Under the pieces are notes generated by a model, which was given only the letters and a program-made list of their open reading frames with translations, did not search any database and was not told the origin of the DNA. Below are positions 44,629-53,982 of a stretch of 60,165 bases of DNA, one piece after another. The stretch is from Caryophanales bacterium UBA3631 (GTDB lineage Bacteria; Bacillota_I; Bacilli_A; RF39; UBA660): positions 1 to 60,165 of the forward strand of contig DFLA01000036.1 of assembly GCA_002374055.1 (NCBI GenBank), written 5' to 3'. Numbering within the stretch: the first letter of the stretch is position 1; the number at the start of each line of letters is the position of its first letter. Position numbers and translations under genes: made by a program.

Positions 44629-45204
44629 ATGGCAGTCAGACCTATTTTTATTTCTACTGGTGATATGGCTGAGCCCTTTGTTTCTCAGGATATTAATTTT
44701 AAATGGATTAAGGGTATGTCTTATTCTCAAAAGTGCAAAAGAAGGGATTCTTTATCTATTGAAATAGCTAAACTATATGATATTAAAAGATGGCTTGAAA
44801 TTTCTACCAAGTCTGATAAAGACATTGGGGTTAAGTTGAGTGCTTTTAATTTATTACTTAATACTTCTACTGGTACTGATAGTGTTGAGAGCATTTATCA
44901 AAGTTCTAAGGTTTTTGATGATGGTAAAATTGTTAGTTTTAAATATAATGATTGTTTTTTTGAAAATTATCCTACAGGTATGTTTTATGATTATATCTAT
45001 ATGTATGCTATTCTTCAAAATAAGAGTTTAATTAATCAATTTGTTCAATATGATATTTTTTCTGATATTGAATTTAATCCAAAAAAGTCTATAAATACTC
45101 AAGCTAGAGCGGCTGCCATTTTTAGAACGTTATATGTTAATCATAGTTTAAATATTATTAAAGATCAAAATGAATTTAAAAAGTATTATAAAAGTATAAG
45201 ATAA
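44629..45204 (+). CDS. NADAR-domain antitoxin of DarT1
   Basis: 191 residues: RPIFIS..., FKWIKGMSYSQKCKRRDSL, LEISTKSDKDIGVKLSAFNLLL, ESIYQSSKVF, NYPTGMFYDYIYMYAI and IEFNPKKSINTQARAAAIF fit the DarT1-associated NADAR family, which removes ADP-ribose from guanine bases. It overlaps no base of darT; the ribosome site GGAGGTGGT lies at the end of darT. Shared terminator at 45193. Confidence 0.85.
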   Translation: MAVRPIFISTGDMAEPFVSQDINFKWIKGMSYSQKCKRRDSLSIEIAKLYDIKRWLEISTKSDKDIGVKLSAFNLLLNTSTGTDSVESIYQSSKVFDDGKIVSFKYNDCFFENYPTGMFYDYIYMYAILQNKSLINQFVQYDIFSDIEFNPKKSINTQARAAAIFRTLYVNHSLNIIKDQNEFKKYYKSIR

Positions 45205-45220
45205 CTCTTATACTTTTTTT
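45193..45220 (+). terminator. Bidirectional terminator after the NADAR gene
   Basis: AGTATAAG / CTTATACT stem, T7 on the plus strand; also faces the convergent AAA+ gene. Confidence 0.85.
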
Positions 45221-46787
45221 AACTAAGATTTAAATTTTCTATACTTATGTCTTCTTTTGTTATTGTTTTAAGTATTTTACTTTGTTTTTTATCTTTTACG
45301 TTTGTTGCGTGTTTTATTACTGTTTTTTCATAGATGTTTCTTACAAATCTAGCGTTACCAAAGTTTTTAGTGTTTCTATTTTCATTTATTACTTCTTCTA
45401 GATATTTAATTGCTTCTTCACTTACTACGAATCCATTTTTTGTTGCGAAGTTATTAAATATTTTTATTAGTTCTTCTGTTTTATAGTCTTCAAATTCTAG
45501 TGTATATCCTATTCTTGATACTATACCTGAATTTGAATCTAAGAAGTCTTGCATTTCACTCGTGTATCCTGCAAAAATCACAACTAATTTGTCTCTATAG
45601 TTTTCCATTGCTTGTATTAGTGTTGCGATTGCTTCTGCATTGTATGAATTTTCTCCTTTTACAGCTAGTGAGTATGCTTCATCTATAAATAGAACTCCAT
45701 TTAGGCTTTTATTTATTACGTCCATTGTTTTTGGAGCCGTTTGTCCTACATATTGTCCAACAAGATCTTTACTTGATACTTCTATTAGTTTGTTTTCTTT
45801 TATATATCCTAGATTATATAAAATATTTGATATAATTCTAGCTATTGTTGTTTTTCCTGTTCCTGGATTACCTAAGAAAACCATATGAAGATTCATATCT
45901 TTTATTGTTAAGTCTTTTGCTTTTTCTTTTAGGTTAATAACATCTACTAAATCGTATAATACCTTTTTTACTTTTTCTAGTCCAACTAATTCATTTAGGT
46001 CTTTGAATATTTCATCTAGTGTTTTCTTTTCTTCTATCTTAGGTAGTTCTTTATTGAATGATATATATCTTATTAAGTTATTTCTATATTCTACATAGTC
46101 ATCATTTTTATATGTTTTTGTTATGTAGTCTAATAGATTTGGTTTCATATTGTCTTCTATATTAGTGCTTTCTAATATAGATTCATATATATCTTGTATA
46201 TCAGGATTTATTCCTATTATATTAAAGTTAAAGTATTTATTTTTTATACTTTCTCTACCTAAGAAGAAGTTTCCAATTTCTTCTTTTGTTCCTAGTACTA
46301 GGGTTGTTGTTTTTTCTTCTTTTTCAAGGAATTCTTCTAAGTTATTGAATAATTTTGTTTGATTTTGTGTATCTATATTATTTATTCCTTTTAAATTTGT
46401 TAGTGTTATAAATCCATAGTCATAGTTAATATCTTTTTCTAAGTTAATTAGTGATATTTGTTTTTTATTATTGTTTTTAATATAGTTAAAGTTTATTGAA
46501 GCAGTCTCTAGAATATATATTAGTTCTTCTTTTGTTTCTTTATTATTAACTTCTATTAATATATTGAATGGTATATAGTTTGTTTCTATTCCTTCATTAT
46601 ATTTTCTCATATATTCTATTATTTTTTTTAGTAATTCTTTTGATTCATCTTTTATATATAGTTTATTTATTTTATCAAAAAGAGTAATCATTTTTTGACT
46701 ACTCTCTTCAATTTTTTTATTTTCTTCTTTTAGAGTTTCTACTCCAAAGAAGTCTTTATATATATCTTTAAAATAGTCTTTGTTCAT
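45219..46787 (-). CDS. AAA+ ATPase of the CbbX/SpoVK type
   Basis: 522 residues. The C-terminal AAA+ core has LVGLEKVKKVLYDL, Walker A GNPGTGKTT (306-313), VGQYVGQTAPKT, Walker B GVLFIDEAYS (364-373), AGYTSEMQDFLDSN and the NARFVRNIYEK sensor region, as in CbbX/SpoVK. The N-terminal half (about 70-245) looks like a second, degenerate AAA domain without Walker A. The start codon overlaps the TelA stop (TAATG), so both are one operon. Likely remodels a partner protein of the cluster. Confidence 0.8.
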   Translation of the reverse strand: MNKDYFKDIYKDFFGVETLKEENKKIEESSQKMITLFDKINKLYIKDESKELLKKIIEYMRKYNEGIETNYIPFNILIEVNNKETKEELIYILETASINFNYIKNNNKKQISLINLEKDINYDYGFITLTNLKGINNIDTQNQTKLFNNLEEFLEKEEKTTTLVLGTKEEIGNFFLGRESIKNKYFNFNIIGINPDIQDIYESILESTNIEDNMKPNLLDYITKTYKNDDYVEYRNNLIRYISFNKELPKIEEKKTLDEIFKDLNELVGLEKVKKVLYDLVDVINLKEKAKDLTIKDMNLHMVFLGNPGTGKTTIARIISNILYNLGYIKENKLIEVSSKDLVGQYVGQTAPKTMDVINKSLNGVLFIDEAYSLAVKGENSYNAEAIATLIQAMENYRDKLVVIFAGYTSEMQDFLDSNSGIVSRIGYTLEFEDYKTEELIKIFNNFATKNGFVVSEEAIKYLEEVINENRNTKNFGNARFVRNIYEKTVIKHATNVKDKKQSKILKTITKEDISIENLNLS

Positions 46788-47932
46788 TATTTTTCTACAT
46801 GGATTTCAAGCATTTTATTTTTAAGTTCTTTTTCAATTGTTTCAAGTTCTTTTTCAGCTTCTTGACGCTTGATTCTTCCATTTTGATGAATCTCAATTAC
46901 TTTATCTAATGTTTCAATTAAGTCTGCATTTGTTTTCTTAATTGTTTCAATATTAACTATTGCTTTTTCTGATTCTTCAGCTATATCGATTGAACCTTGT
47001 TTTAATGTTTCACTATTTTTTATTAACATTTCATTTGTTAGTTTAGATACATCTTGTTGTGTTTTTAATGCTTGTTTTGCATTATTTATTCCTAGTGCTA
47101 GTACCATTTGATTTTTCCATAGTGGAATTGTATTTGTAATTGAACTTTGAATTTTTTCTACTAGTTCTGCTTCATTGTTTTGAAGTAGTCTTATTTGTGG
47201 AGCCATTTGTATTGAAATAATTCTTGTTGTTTTTAAGTCATAGATTTTCTTTTCAAATCTATTTATCATGTTTTCCATATCATTTACTTTTTGAACATCT
47301 AGTTGTTCTCCTGATTTTTTAGCAGCCTCTTGTAGTTCTGGTAATACTTTTGTTCTTAGTTCTTCTAGTTTTCTTTCACCAGCAATTATGTATAGTGATA
47401 TTTCTTTGAAATATTCTAGATTTTTTTCATACATTGTATCAAAGATACTAATATCTTTTAACATTTGAAGTTTATCTTTTTCTAGTCCATTTTCAATTGT
47501 ATCAATGTTTTTTTCTATTTTGCTATATTTAGCAATCATAAAGTCTACTTCTTTTTTTGCACTTCCGAATAGTTTAGCGAAGAATCCTTTTTTTTCTCCT
47601 GATACGTCTTTATCGAATGCTTTTATTTGGCTAACTAAGTCAGCTAGTAGGTCTCCTGTTGGTCCTATGTTTTTTGTTTTTACATCTTCTAGGATACTAT
47701 CTGAAAACTCAGATATTTTTTCTTGTGCTGCTGCTCCATATTGAATTACTTGTGTTGTGTCTGTTACATCTATTTTACTATTGAATTCATCTATAGCTTT
47801 TTGTTCTTCTTGTGTTAAGTTATCATAGTTAAGTGAGTTTTCTATTTTTTCTTCTGTTACTTTTTCACTTGTTAAGTTTTCTATACTTTCTTCATCAACT
47901 TTTTTTTCTACTTTTAATTCTAATCCTTCCAT
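46787..47932 (-). CDS. telA: TelA/YaaN-family toxic anion resistance protein
   Basis: 381 residues, acidic N-terminus then long helices. VIQYGAAAQEKISEFSDSILEDVKTKNIGPTGDLLADLVSQIKAFD is the conserved TelA start; later LEYFKEISLYIIAGERKLEEL and LLQNNEAELVEKIQSSITNTIPLWKNQMVLALG. TelA proteins are linked to tellurite and lantibiotic/antimicrobial tolerance and often sit next to XpaC. Own promoter (TTGACT-17-TAAAAT) upstream; translationally coupled with the AAA+ gene. Confidence 0.9.
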   Translation of the reverse strand: MEGLELKVEKKVDEESIENLTSEKVTEEKIENSLNYDNLTQEEQKAIDEFNSKIDVTDTTQVIQYGAAAQEKISEFSDSILEDVKTKNIGPTGDLLADLVSQIKAFDKDVSGEKKGFFAKLFGSAKKEVDFMIAKYSKIEKNIDTIENGLEKDKLQMLKDISIFDTMYEKNLEYFKEISLYIIAGERKLEELRTKVLPELQEAAKKSGEQLDVQKVNDMENMINRFEKKIYDLKTTRIISIQMAPQIRLLQNNEAELVEKIQSSITNTIPLWKNQMVLALGINNAKQALKTQQDVSKLTNEMLIKNSETLKQGSIDIAEESEKAIVNIETIKKTNADLIETLDKVIEIHQNGRIKRQEAEKELETIEKELKNKMLEIHVEK

Positions 47933-47957
47933 AAATCCTCCTAATAATCTATATTAT

Positions 47958-47986
47958 ATTTTATTATAATTCTCTTATTTAGTCAA
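47958..47986 (-). promoter_or_regulatory. Promoter of telA and the AAA+ gene
   Basis: Minus strand TTGACT (47981-47986), 17 bases, TAAAAT (47958-47963). Confidence 0.7.
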
Positions 47987-48043
47987 TTGATTTAGCGTAT
48001 TGTGTCTTCGGTATTTTTTATAATTTTAATTTTATCAAAGTAA

Positions 48044-48074
48044 AATCAGTATGTTTATTTTGAACATACTGATT
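48044..48074. terminator. Hairpin between the SBP unit and telA
   Basis: AATCAGTATGTT / AACATACTGATT, a perfect 12-bp stem with a 7-base loop. The T run is good on the plus side and short (TTTT) on the minus side, so termination of the minus unit may be partial. Confidence 0.55.
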
Positions 48075-48081
48075 ATTTTTT

Positions 48082-48630
48082 TTATTTTATTCTTTCAATA
48101 AGTCTTTTTAGATAATTTTTTGCTCTAATAAATCTATTAGTAAAGCTTTCTTTAAATTTTGGAAATAACCATGGAGCCACAAATACTACAAACCATAGAC
48201 AATCAAAATAGTGACCGGAGAATATTGCAATTATTCCAAGTATAATTGCTGATATGAATATGATTACCATACATAATATAATGATTAAATTACCTATATT
48301 TTTTAAATTATTTTTGTTGTTAAAGTCTATTTCACGTTTTTTTATTAAGGTATCTGCTTTTTCTTTGAATAAGTTATATTTTTCTATAAATTCTTCTAAA
48401 TTAGTTATATTATTATCTGTTTTATATATATTATTTCTATAACTAATTGTAAAGTCTTCTAATACTTCTAAATCAACATTTTTATAAGTTGATATATCTA
48501 GATTTATATTAAATTCATCTGCAAACAATTTTAATAGTTTATTTCTACATTTCATAGAAATAAAACTTGATTCATTGATATATGTTTTTAATTCATTATT
48601 TATTTCATTTAGAGTATCTTCTTTGTTCAT
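48082..48630 (-). CDS. Membrane protein in the vWA/XpaC/TelA cluster
   Basis: 182 residues. A cytoplasmic helical part (1-105), then two hydrophobic stretches (about 110-135 and 140-160) and a basic tail. Not recognised. It follows the second SBP-type gene by 8 bases, so it is in the same operon. It may anchor a complex at the membrane. Confidence 0.6.
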   Translation of the reverse strand: MNKEDTLNEINNELKTYINESSFISMKCRNKLLKLFADEFNINLDISTYKNVDLEVLEDFTISYRNNIYKTDNNITNLEEFIEKYNLFKEKADTLIKKREIDFNNKNNLKNIGNLIIILCMVIIFISAIILGIIAIFSGHYFDCLWFVVFVAPWLFPKFKESFTNRFIRAKNYLKRLIERIK

Positions 48631-48638
48631 ATTTACTC

Positions 48639-49835
48639 CTAGTTATTTTTAAGATAATCTATTAATTTATTATATGTATCCATTTTTAAGCTTGATACTG
48701 TACTTGTTATTGTTTGAGGTACTCCTATTCCAATGTTTGAAACATCATATGTTCCACCTGTTATACCAGTTCTGAATCCATATTTTTCCCAAGCTATTTG
48801 TCCAATTTCAGGATCATTTAATGCTTCATATAATAGTTTTCCGTTTTCTGTGAATGCTGCAAAGCAGTGTGAGTTCCATATTGTTGGTGTAGGATATAAT
48901 ATTCTTATATCATCTTTTACTTGATTGAATGCGTCTTTTGATGAATTTGCGAAGTCTATTATACTTTTTTCGTAGTCTACGATCATTGGTTTTGCTCCTT
49001 TACCTGTTTTTAGATAGCTTTCAAATAAATCTTTTGGTGTATTGTTCATGTATCCTGATTTTGTATAGAATTCTTTTAGTTTTGGTAGGTTTTTATCTAC
49101 GTTTTCATTTGTTACTTGAGCTTCGCTTAGTATTGATAAAAGTAATCCATAGTATGTTGCTCCAGGTGATGATGTTACTGGATCAGTTGATGCAATATTT
49201 ATTTGTCCATATAGGTTTAATCCAATATCCTTCCATTTTTTTCCTTGTAGGATATAAGTTATTAGTTTATCCATATCTGTTATGTAGTAAACATTGTTTT
49301 CTTGTGTTACTATTTTTTCTTTTATTAATGCGTCTACTACTTCTCCCCAGCTATATATTACTATTGGAGTATTTAGTGTTAGTCCACCATCTAATACTGT
49401 ATATCTATCCGCTTCTTTTTCTTCTTTATTTGGAGCAAGTTTGTAGTAGTCATAGAATCTTTGGTCTGATGTAAATAATGCGTCGTATTTTGATACTCCT
49501 TGTGTATTAATTTGGATATCCTCTTTGTTTTTTAGTCTATTTATTATGTCTTGATTTCCTAGGTTAACGCTTTCTCTTATTAATGGTTTTGTGATAGTTT
49601 TACCATTACTCCATGTGTCATATATTACATTTATTTTATATTTTTTTTCTAGTATTTTTTTAATATCTTCGTCTGCTAGGAAGTCTTCTTTTCCTCCTCC
49701 TGTTGCGACATATATTGTTGTTAAATTTTTTGATAAAGTTATTCCTTTTTCATCTTTTAGATATTTTATTAGTATTATTGTTCCTATTAATACTGCAAAT
49801 AATATTATTCCTATTAGTGTCTTTTTATTTTTCAT
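48639..49835 (-). CDS. Extracellular substrate-binding-like protein, membrane-anchored
   Basis: About 398 residues. One N-terminal membrane helix (about 5-25), then a type 2 periplasmic-binding fold: ATGGGKEDFLADEDIKKILEKKY, YDALFTSDQRFYDYY, INIASTDPVTSSPGATYYG, and the late IAWEKYGFRTGITGG. Start 49835 is chosen for GAGGTG four bases upstream; it overlaps the XpaC gene by 11 bases. No permease is nearby, so this is not a usual ABC transporter part. Confidence 0.75.
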   Translation of the reverse strand: MKNKKTLIGIILFAVLIGTIILIKYLKDEKGITLSKNLTTIYVATGGGKEDFLADEDIKKILEKKYKINVIYDTWSNGKTITKPLIRESVNLGNQDIINRLKNKEDIQINTQGVSKYDALFTSDQRFYDYYKLAPNKEEKEADRYTVLDGGLTLNTPIVIYSWGEVVDALIKEKIVTQENNVYYITDMDKLITYILQGKKWKDIGLNLYGQINIASTDPVTSSPGATYYGLLLSILSEAQVTNENVDKNLPKLKEFYTKSGYMNNTPKDLFESYLKTGKGAKPMIVDYEKSIIDFANSSKDAFNQVKDDIRILYPTPTIWNSHCFAAFTENGKLLYEALNDPEIGQIAWEKYGFRTGITGGTYDVSNIGIGVPQTITSTVSSLKMDTYNKLIDYLKNN

Positions 49836-50454
49836 CTTGCACCTCATTCTTTATTATGTTGTCTTCTACTATTCCATCTGCTTTTAGCATTAGTTCATAT
49901 ACTTTCATGTCTGCGTCTGTATCTATTATATCTTTTTGATATAGATTTGATAGTATTGTTTTGAATGCTTTGTTTGTGTCTTTTATTAAGTTTTGTGCTT
50001 TTGTCATGAATTCTTTTTCATTTTTTGATGTTAATCGTGTATTTTCTATTTCGTCGTATCTTGAAGTTATCTTTATTAATACTGGCAAGTAGTAATCGAA
50101 GAAGTTGTTTAGACTTTTTTCTTTTTTAGGATTTTTTTCTACTTCTTCTAATATTTTATTTATTGTTTCGTTTATTTCTTTTAGGTCTTTTTGTGTTTCT
50201 GTATTTTCTACTTTTGGTATTAATGTTTTTATTTGTTTTTGTTCTTTTCTTGCTTCTACAATTTTTTGATATAGTGTTTTGTTTGTATTTTTTAGTTTTT
50301 CTTTTGTTTTTATTCCTGAGAATACTAGTTCTGATGCTAGAAATGCACAGCTTCCTATTACTAGTGATGGCGCTAAGGCTACTGACAAGCCTATGTATGG
50401 TATTGCGAAGAATGTGCTTCCTAATATTGCGGATGTTACTTCTTTATTTTTCAT
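49825..50454 (-). CDS. XpaC-family protein (5-bromo-4-chloroindolyl phosphate hydrolysis family)
   Basis: 209 residues. A hydrophobic start (about 8-42, two helices), then a long charged helix (KEKLKNTNKTLYQKIVEARKEQKQI) and the conserved LNNFFDYYLPVLIKITSRYDEIENTRLTS segment of XpaC proteins, which pair with TelA. The family name comes from a staining phenotype; the true role is unknown. Its start overlaps the vWA gene's stop by one base. Confidence 0.82.
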   Translation of the reverse strand: MKNKEVTSAILGSTFFAIPYIGLSVALAPSLVIGSCAFLASELVFSGIKTKEKLKNTNKTLYQKIVEARKEQKQIKTLIPKVENTETQKDLKEINETINKILEEVEKNPKKEKSLNNFFDYYLPVLIKITSRYDEIENTRLTSKNEKEFMTKAQNLIKDTNKAFKTILSNLYQKDIIDTDADMKVYELMLKADGIVEDNIIKNEVQDEK

Positions 50455-52046
50455 TAGTTATAGCTCCTTACTTCTTTGAATGCTCGTGTTAGTCCTTTTT
50501 TTCCATCAAATATTTTTCCATTTGTTAAATCGGCTATTTCTTCTAGTTGGTCTTCTCTTGATGAACCAAATGTAATACTATATATTGGAATGTTTTTATT
50601 TGTTTTGTTGTAATAGTTTTTTAGGTCTTTAAATGTTCCATTATTTGATGCACCATCTGTCATTAATATAACTGTTTTTGTGTAGTCGTCTGATTCACTC
50701 TCTAGTATTTTTAATGCTTCTATGCTTGGATCATATATATTTGTTGTTCCTGTAGGATTTAATGAATCAATTATTTTTATTACGTCTTTTGTATTGTTTC
50801 CAAGTTTTGTATCATATATTTTTTCTACTTTTCCATTAAATGTTATTATTGTTATTTTGTCAGTATCTGAGAATTGTATTTTGTCAATTGATGCTTTATC
50901 ATAGTCTAGTATATAGTTCATTGCTTCTTGTAATTCTTTTATTCCATCTCCTGACATACTTCCTGATATATCTAAGCAAAATACTACATGTGTTGGTTTT
51001 CTTAACATTTCTATGTATAGATTTAGTGCTTCTGTTATTACTGTTTTGCTTGGATATTTTATGTCTTTTAGGTAAATTGTAGTGTCTATTCCCCATTCTT
51101 TATTGAATGTATTTTGATCTGTATCTTTTTTTATTCCACCGAACCATGATCTATATCCTTTTTGTTCTAGTAATTTTGTTATTTCTTCACTTCTTAGGTA
51201 GTTTTGAATTTTATCGAATTTTTCTTTTGTATCAGTATCTTTTGAATCGTTATTTATGTATGCGAATGGCATATCGTTTATTGCTACTCCATCTGTTGGA
51301 TATATTAGGTATAGTGGTTCTTTATTTTCACTTACTAATTTTTTATTTAGTTCTATTAGTGAGCTTTCATAGTTTATCATTGCGTTGTAGTTACCTTTTT
51401 CATATATTTCTGTTAGGTAATCTTCGTCTCCTGATACTCTTTCTACTCCTTTAAAGAATTCTTTTAGGTCTTTTTGTAGTTTTTCTTGTTTTAGCATTTC
51501 TAATGTTAATACTTCTGGATTTCCTGCAAGGCTATTTAGAAAGTTTAAATATGCGGTTGCTCCTGTATTTGTTTGCGTAACGGAAGACATTATATATTTT
51601 AGTTTTCCTTGTTTTATATTTTCTAGTATATCTTTGTTTTTAATTTCTTTATTTATGAATCCAAGTTCAAGCGCTTTTTTCTTTTCTACTGCCATTACTA
51701 CTGGATCTATTACTATTGATTTACTGTCTGTTATTATGTTTTGATTTTCTAACATATATAGCCATATTGAGTTTGAAATCCATACTGCGTCATAGTCTTT
51801 ACTATTGTTGTTTAGTATGTCTACTATTTCTAGATCTCCATAGTATTCTATTTCTATGTTTATTTTATTTTCTTTTCCGTAATCTTTTATTTGTTTATCT
51901 AGTGTCTTTGTTGATGTGGATGATATTATTTTAAATGTGTTTTTAGTTTTTTCTTTTTCGTCTTTTGTACCACATGATTTTAATAACATAAAACCTATAA
52001 ATATAAGTATTATCCATTTTATCGTTTTTTGATTATTTTTTTTCAT
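50454..52046 (-). CDS. Lipoprotein with substrate-binding domain fused to a von Willebrand A domain
   Basis: 530 residues. Signal peptide ending LLKSCG (lipobox-like, Cys about 25). Residues 35-330 are a periplasmic-binding-like fold (STSTKTLDKQIKDYGKENKINI, YDAVWISNSIWLYM, SSVTQTNTGATAYLNFL). From about 353 the vWA domain shows the MIDAS DISGSMS, the TGTTNI Thr and MTDGASN. vWA needs a metal and a protein ligand. First gene of the operon vWA-SBP, XpaC, SBP, membrane protein. Confidence 0.85.
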   Translation of the reverse strand: MKKNNQKTIKWIILIFIGFMLLKSCGTKDEKEKTKNTFKIISSTSTKTLDKQIKDYGKENKINIEIEYYGDLEIVDILNNNSKDYDAVWISNSIWLYMLENQNIITDSKSIVIDPVVMAVEKKKALELGFINKEIKNKDILENIKQGKLKYIMSSVTQTNTGATAYLNFLNSLAGNPEVLTLEMLKQEKLQKDLKEFFKGVERVSGDEDYLTEIYEKGNYNAMINYESSLIELNKKLVSENKEPLYLIYPTDGVAINDMPFAYINNDSKDTDTKEKFDKIQNYLRSEEITKLLEQKGYRSWFGGIKKDTDQNTFNKEWGIDTTIYLKDIKYPSKTVITEALNLYIEMLRKPTHVVFCLDISGSMSGDGIKELQEAMNYILDYDKASIDKIQFSDTDKITIITFNGKVEKIYDTKLGNNTKDVIKIIDSLNPTGTTNIYDPSIEALKILESESDDYTKTVILMTDGASNNGTFKDLKNYYNKTNKNIPIYSITFGSSREDQLEEIADLTNGKIFDGKKGLTRAFKEVRSYN

Positions 52047-52112
52047 ATTATCGCCTCTTTTATAATATTTAATATATCATAAATAATGTTATTTTACAAG
52101 AAATGTATACTC

Positions 52113-52138
52113 AAAAAAAGTGCCTTTTAAAGCACTTT
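52113..52138 (-). terminator. Terminator of licD
   Basis: AAAGTGC / GCACTTT stem followed by T7 on the minus strand. Confidence 0.8.
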
Positions 52139-52141
52139 GTA

Positions 52142-52954
52142 TTATTTATCTCCTAAGTCAATTTCTTTTATGTGTTTACATATTTTTTGACTATCTTTTA
52201 CTGGTGTCATATAGTTTTTTCCATATTTTGATGTTAGATAGTTATGATAGTTTCCTGGGACTCTTAATGTTGTATCTTCAAATTTTATTTTTGTTGTTGG
52301 ATATATGTCTTTATATTTTGTTTTGTATGGATGAATTGGATTGAATGTCCATGTTATTTCATCACTATAGTATTCTGAGTTTTTGCATATTTTTCCATAT
52401 AATCTTGCATTGAATCTATATAATTCTTTTAGTGGAATTGGATTTATATGTATGTTTTCAAATAGTACTATTATTGGCATAAGTATTGTGTTTATTGTTC
52501 TTAGAGGTATATCGAATATTCTATGTTTTGCCATATAATCATATATAAATACATCTATAAATATTCCATCTGAATCTTTGCATTTATTTGGCAGAAATGT
52601 GTTTTTTTCTTTTATGAATGTGTTTTTCATTCTTATTTTCATTGCTGGCCATGTTACTGTATATTTTTTACTTTTTTCATAACAGTGATATACATATTTA
52701 TCTGATAGGTCTTTTTCTAGTGCTTTTATAAATCTTTTGTATTCGCTTCTTGACATTGCTATATCTACGTCGTCATCCCATGGTATAAATCCTTTATGTC
52801 TTACTGCACCAAGGCAAGTCCCATCTGCTAAGAAGTAGTCTATGTTATTTTTTTCACATATTCTATCAACTTCTTTTAATGCTTCTAGTAGTTTTTCTTG
52901 TAACATTCTTGTTGTGACTTTTTTTCCATTGTTTTCATATATAATGTATTCCAT
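52142..52954 (-). CDS. LicD-family phosphotransferase
   Basis: 270 residues. LLEALKEVDRICEKNNIDYFLADGTCLGAVRHKGFIPWDDDVDIAM is the LicD signature, with the nucleotidyltransferase-like Asp triad (DDDVDIA). These enzymes attach phosphocholine or phospho-sugars to cell-surface glycans. Single gene with its own terminator. Which glycan is modified is not visible. Confidence 0.9.
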   Translation of the reverse strand: MEYIIYENNGKKVTTRMLQEKLLEALKEVDRICEKNNIDYFLADGTCLGAVRHKGFIPWDDDVDIAMSRSEYKRFIKALEKDLSDKYVYHCYEKSKKYTVTWPAMKIRMKNTFIKEKNTFLPNKCKDSDGIFIDVFIYDYMAKHRIFDIPLRTINTILMPIIVLFENIHINPIPLKELYRFNARLYGKICKNSEYYSDEITWTFNPIHPYKTKYKDIYPTTKIKFEDTTLRVPGNYHNYLTSKYGKNYMTPVKDSQKICKHIKEIDLGDK

Positions 52955-53033
52955 ACTTACAACTCCTATATATGATTATATCATAGTTTTTGTTTTTTTC
53001 TTAATCATTTTTTATGTTTTTAAGTTATTGTAT

Positions 53034-53063
53034 TAAAAAACAGGTTTAGTGATTTACCTGTTT
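53034..53063 (-). terminator. Terminator of the CDF transporter gene
   Basis: AACAGGT / ACCTGTT stem followed by T6 on the minus strand. Confidence 0.75.
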
Positions 53064-53093
53064 AGCTTTATAGTTTTTTTTATATAAGTTTGT

Positions 53094-53981
53094 TCAGTGA
53101 TGGTGGTGATGGTGATGTGACTCATTATGCTTTATTTTACATGTTCTATTTTCGCATTTTTCGTCTTCTAGTTCTAGTTCTATTGTTGAGTGACATATTC
53201 CATGTTCTTCTAATTCTTCTTTTATTTTTATTTTTATTTCTGGATCGTATTTTTTTACTTGAGCATGTAGTGTTATGAAGTTATTGTATCCGTCTATGCT
53301 TCTTATATGAATATGATGTATGTCTACTACTCCTGTTATTTCTTTTAGATGATGTTTTATTTCTTCTATGTTTACATTATTTGGTGTTTTTTCTAGGAAT
53401 AAGTCTAGAACTTCTTTTATATTTCTAGCTGCATGTCTTAATATAAATAGGGCTACTCCTATTGATAATATTGCATCTATATATGTAATATTTGTAAATT
53501 TTATTAGGATTGATCCTATTAGTACTACTATCCAGCCTAGTACATCTTCTAACATATGAAGGTTTACTGATTTTTGGTTTAATGAGTCTCCTTCTTTTGT
53601 AGCCATTGCTGCTAGTGTATTTACTATTACTCCTATTATTGAAATAATAATCATTCCATTATAGTTTAACTCTGTTGGATTAATTAGTCTTTTTATAGCT
53701 TCGTATATTACAAATATTGACCCTGTTAGTAGTATTGTTGATGTTATTATACTTCCTATTACTGAATATCTTATATATCCATATGTATATTTTTCATCTG
53801 GTTTTTTCTTACTTTTCTTTTCTAGTATGTATGATAGACCTATACTTAGTGCATCTCCTATATCGTGTACTGAGTCTGATAGTATCGCAATACTTCCTGT
53901 TATTATTCCTCCAAATAGTTCAAATATTGAAAATGAGAGGTTTAGTAGGAATGCGATTAATATATTTTTTTCTGTTTTCAT
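53094..53981 (-). CDS. Cation diffusion facilitator metal exporter
   Basis: 295 residues, six membrane helices plus a C-terminal cytoplasmic domain. Metal-binding ILSDSVHDIGDALSIG (about residue 35) and LHMLEDVLGW (about 145) are the HxxxD/DxxxD sites of CDF proteins. The C-terminus has HHIHIRS and ends in seven His after SHNES-like residues, a natural metal-binding tail. It is in an operon with an ArsR repressor (one base apart). Likely exports Zn, Cd or Co. Confidence 0.92.
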   Translation of the reverse strand: MKTEKNILIAFLLNLSFSIFELFGGIITGSIAILSDSVHDIGDALSIGLSYILEKKSKKKPDEKYTYGYIRYSVIGSIITSTILLTGSIFVIYEAIKRLINPTELNYNGMIIISIIGVIVNTLAAMATKEGDSLNQKSVNLHMLEDVLGWIVVLIGSILIKFTNITYIDAILSIGVALFILRHAARNIKEVLDLFLEKTPNNVNIEEIKHHLKEITGVVDIHHIHIRSIDGYNNFITLHAQVKKYDPEIKIKIKEELEEHGICHSTIELELEDEKCENRTCKIKHNESHHHHHHH

Positions 53982-53982
53982 T

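Noticed and set aside
46150..46362. Plus-strand frame in the AAA+ gene
   Set aside because: Lies inside the conserved frame without start signals.
53094..53120. Run of CAC/CAT codons like an engineered His tag
   Set aside because: The codons are mixed and CDF exporters often end in natural His-rich tails.
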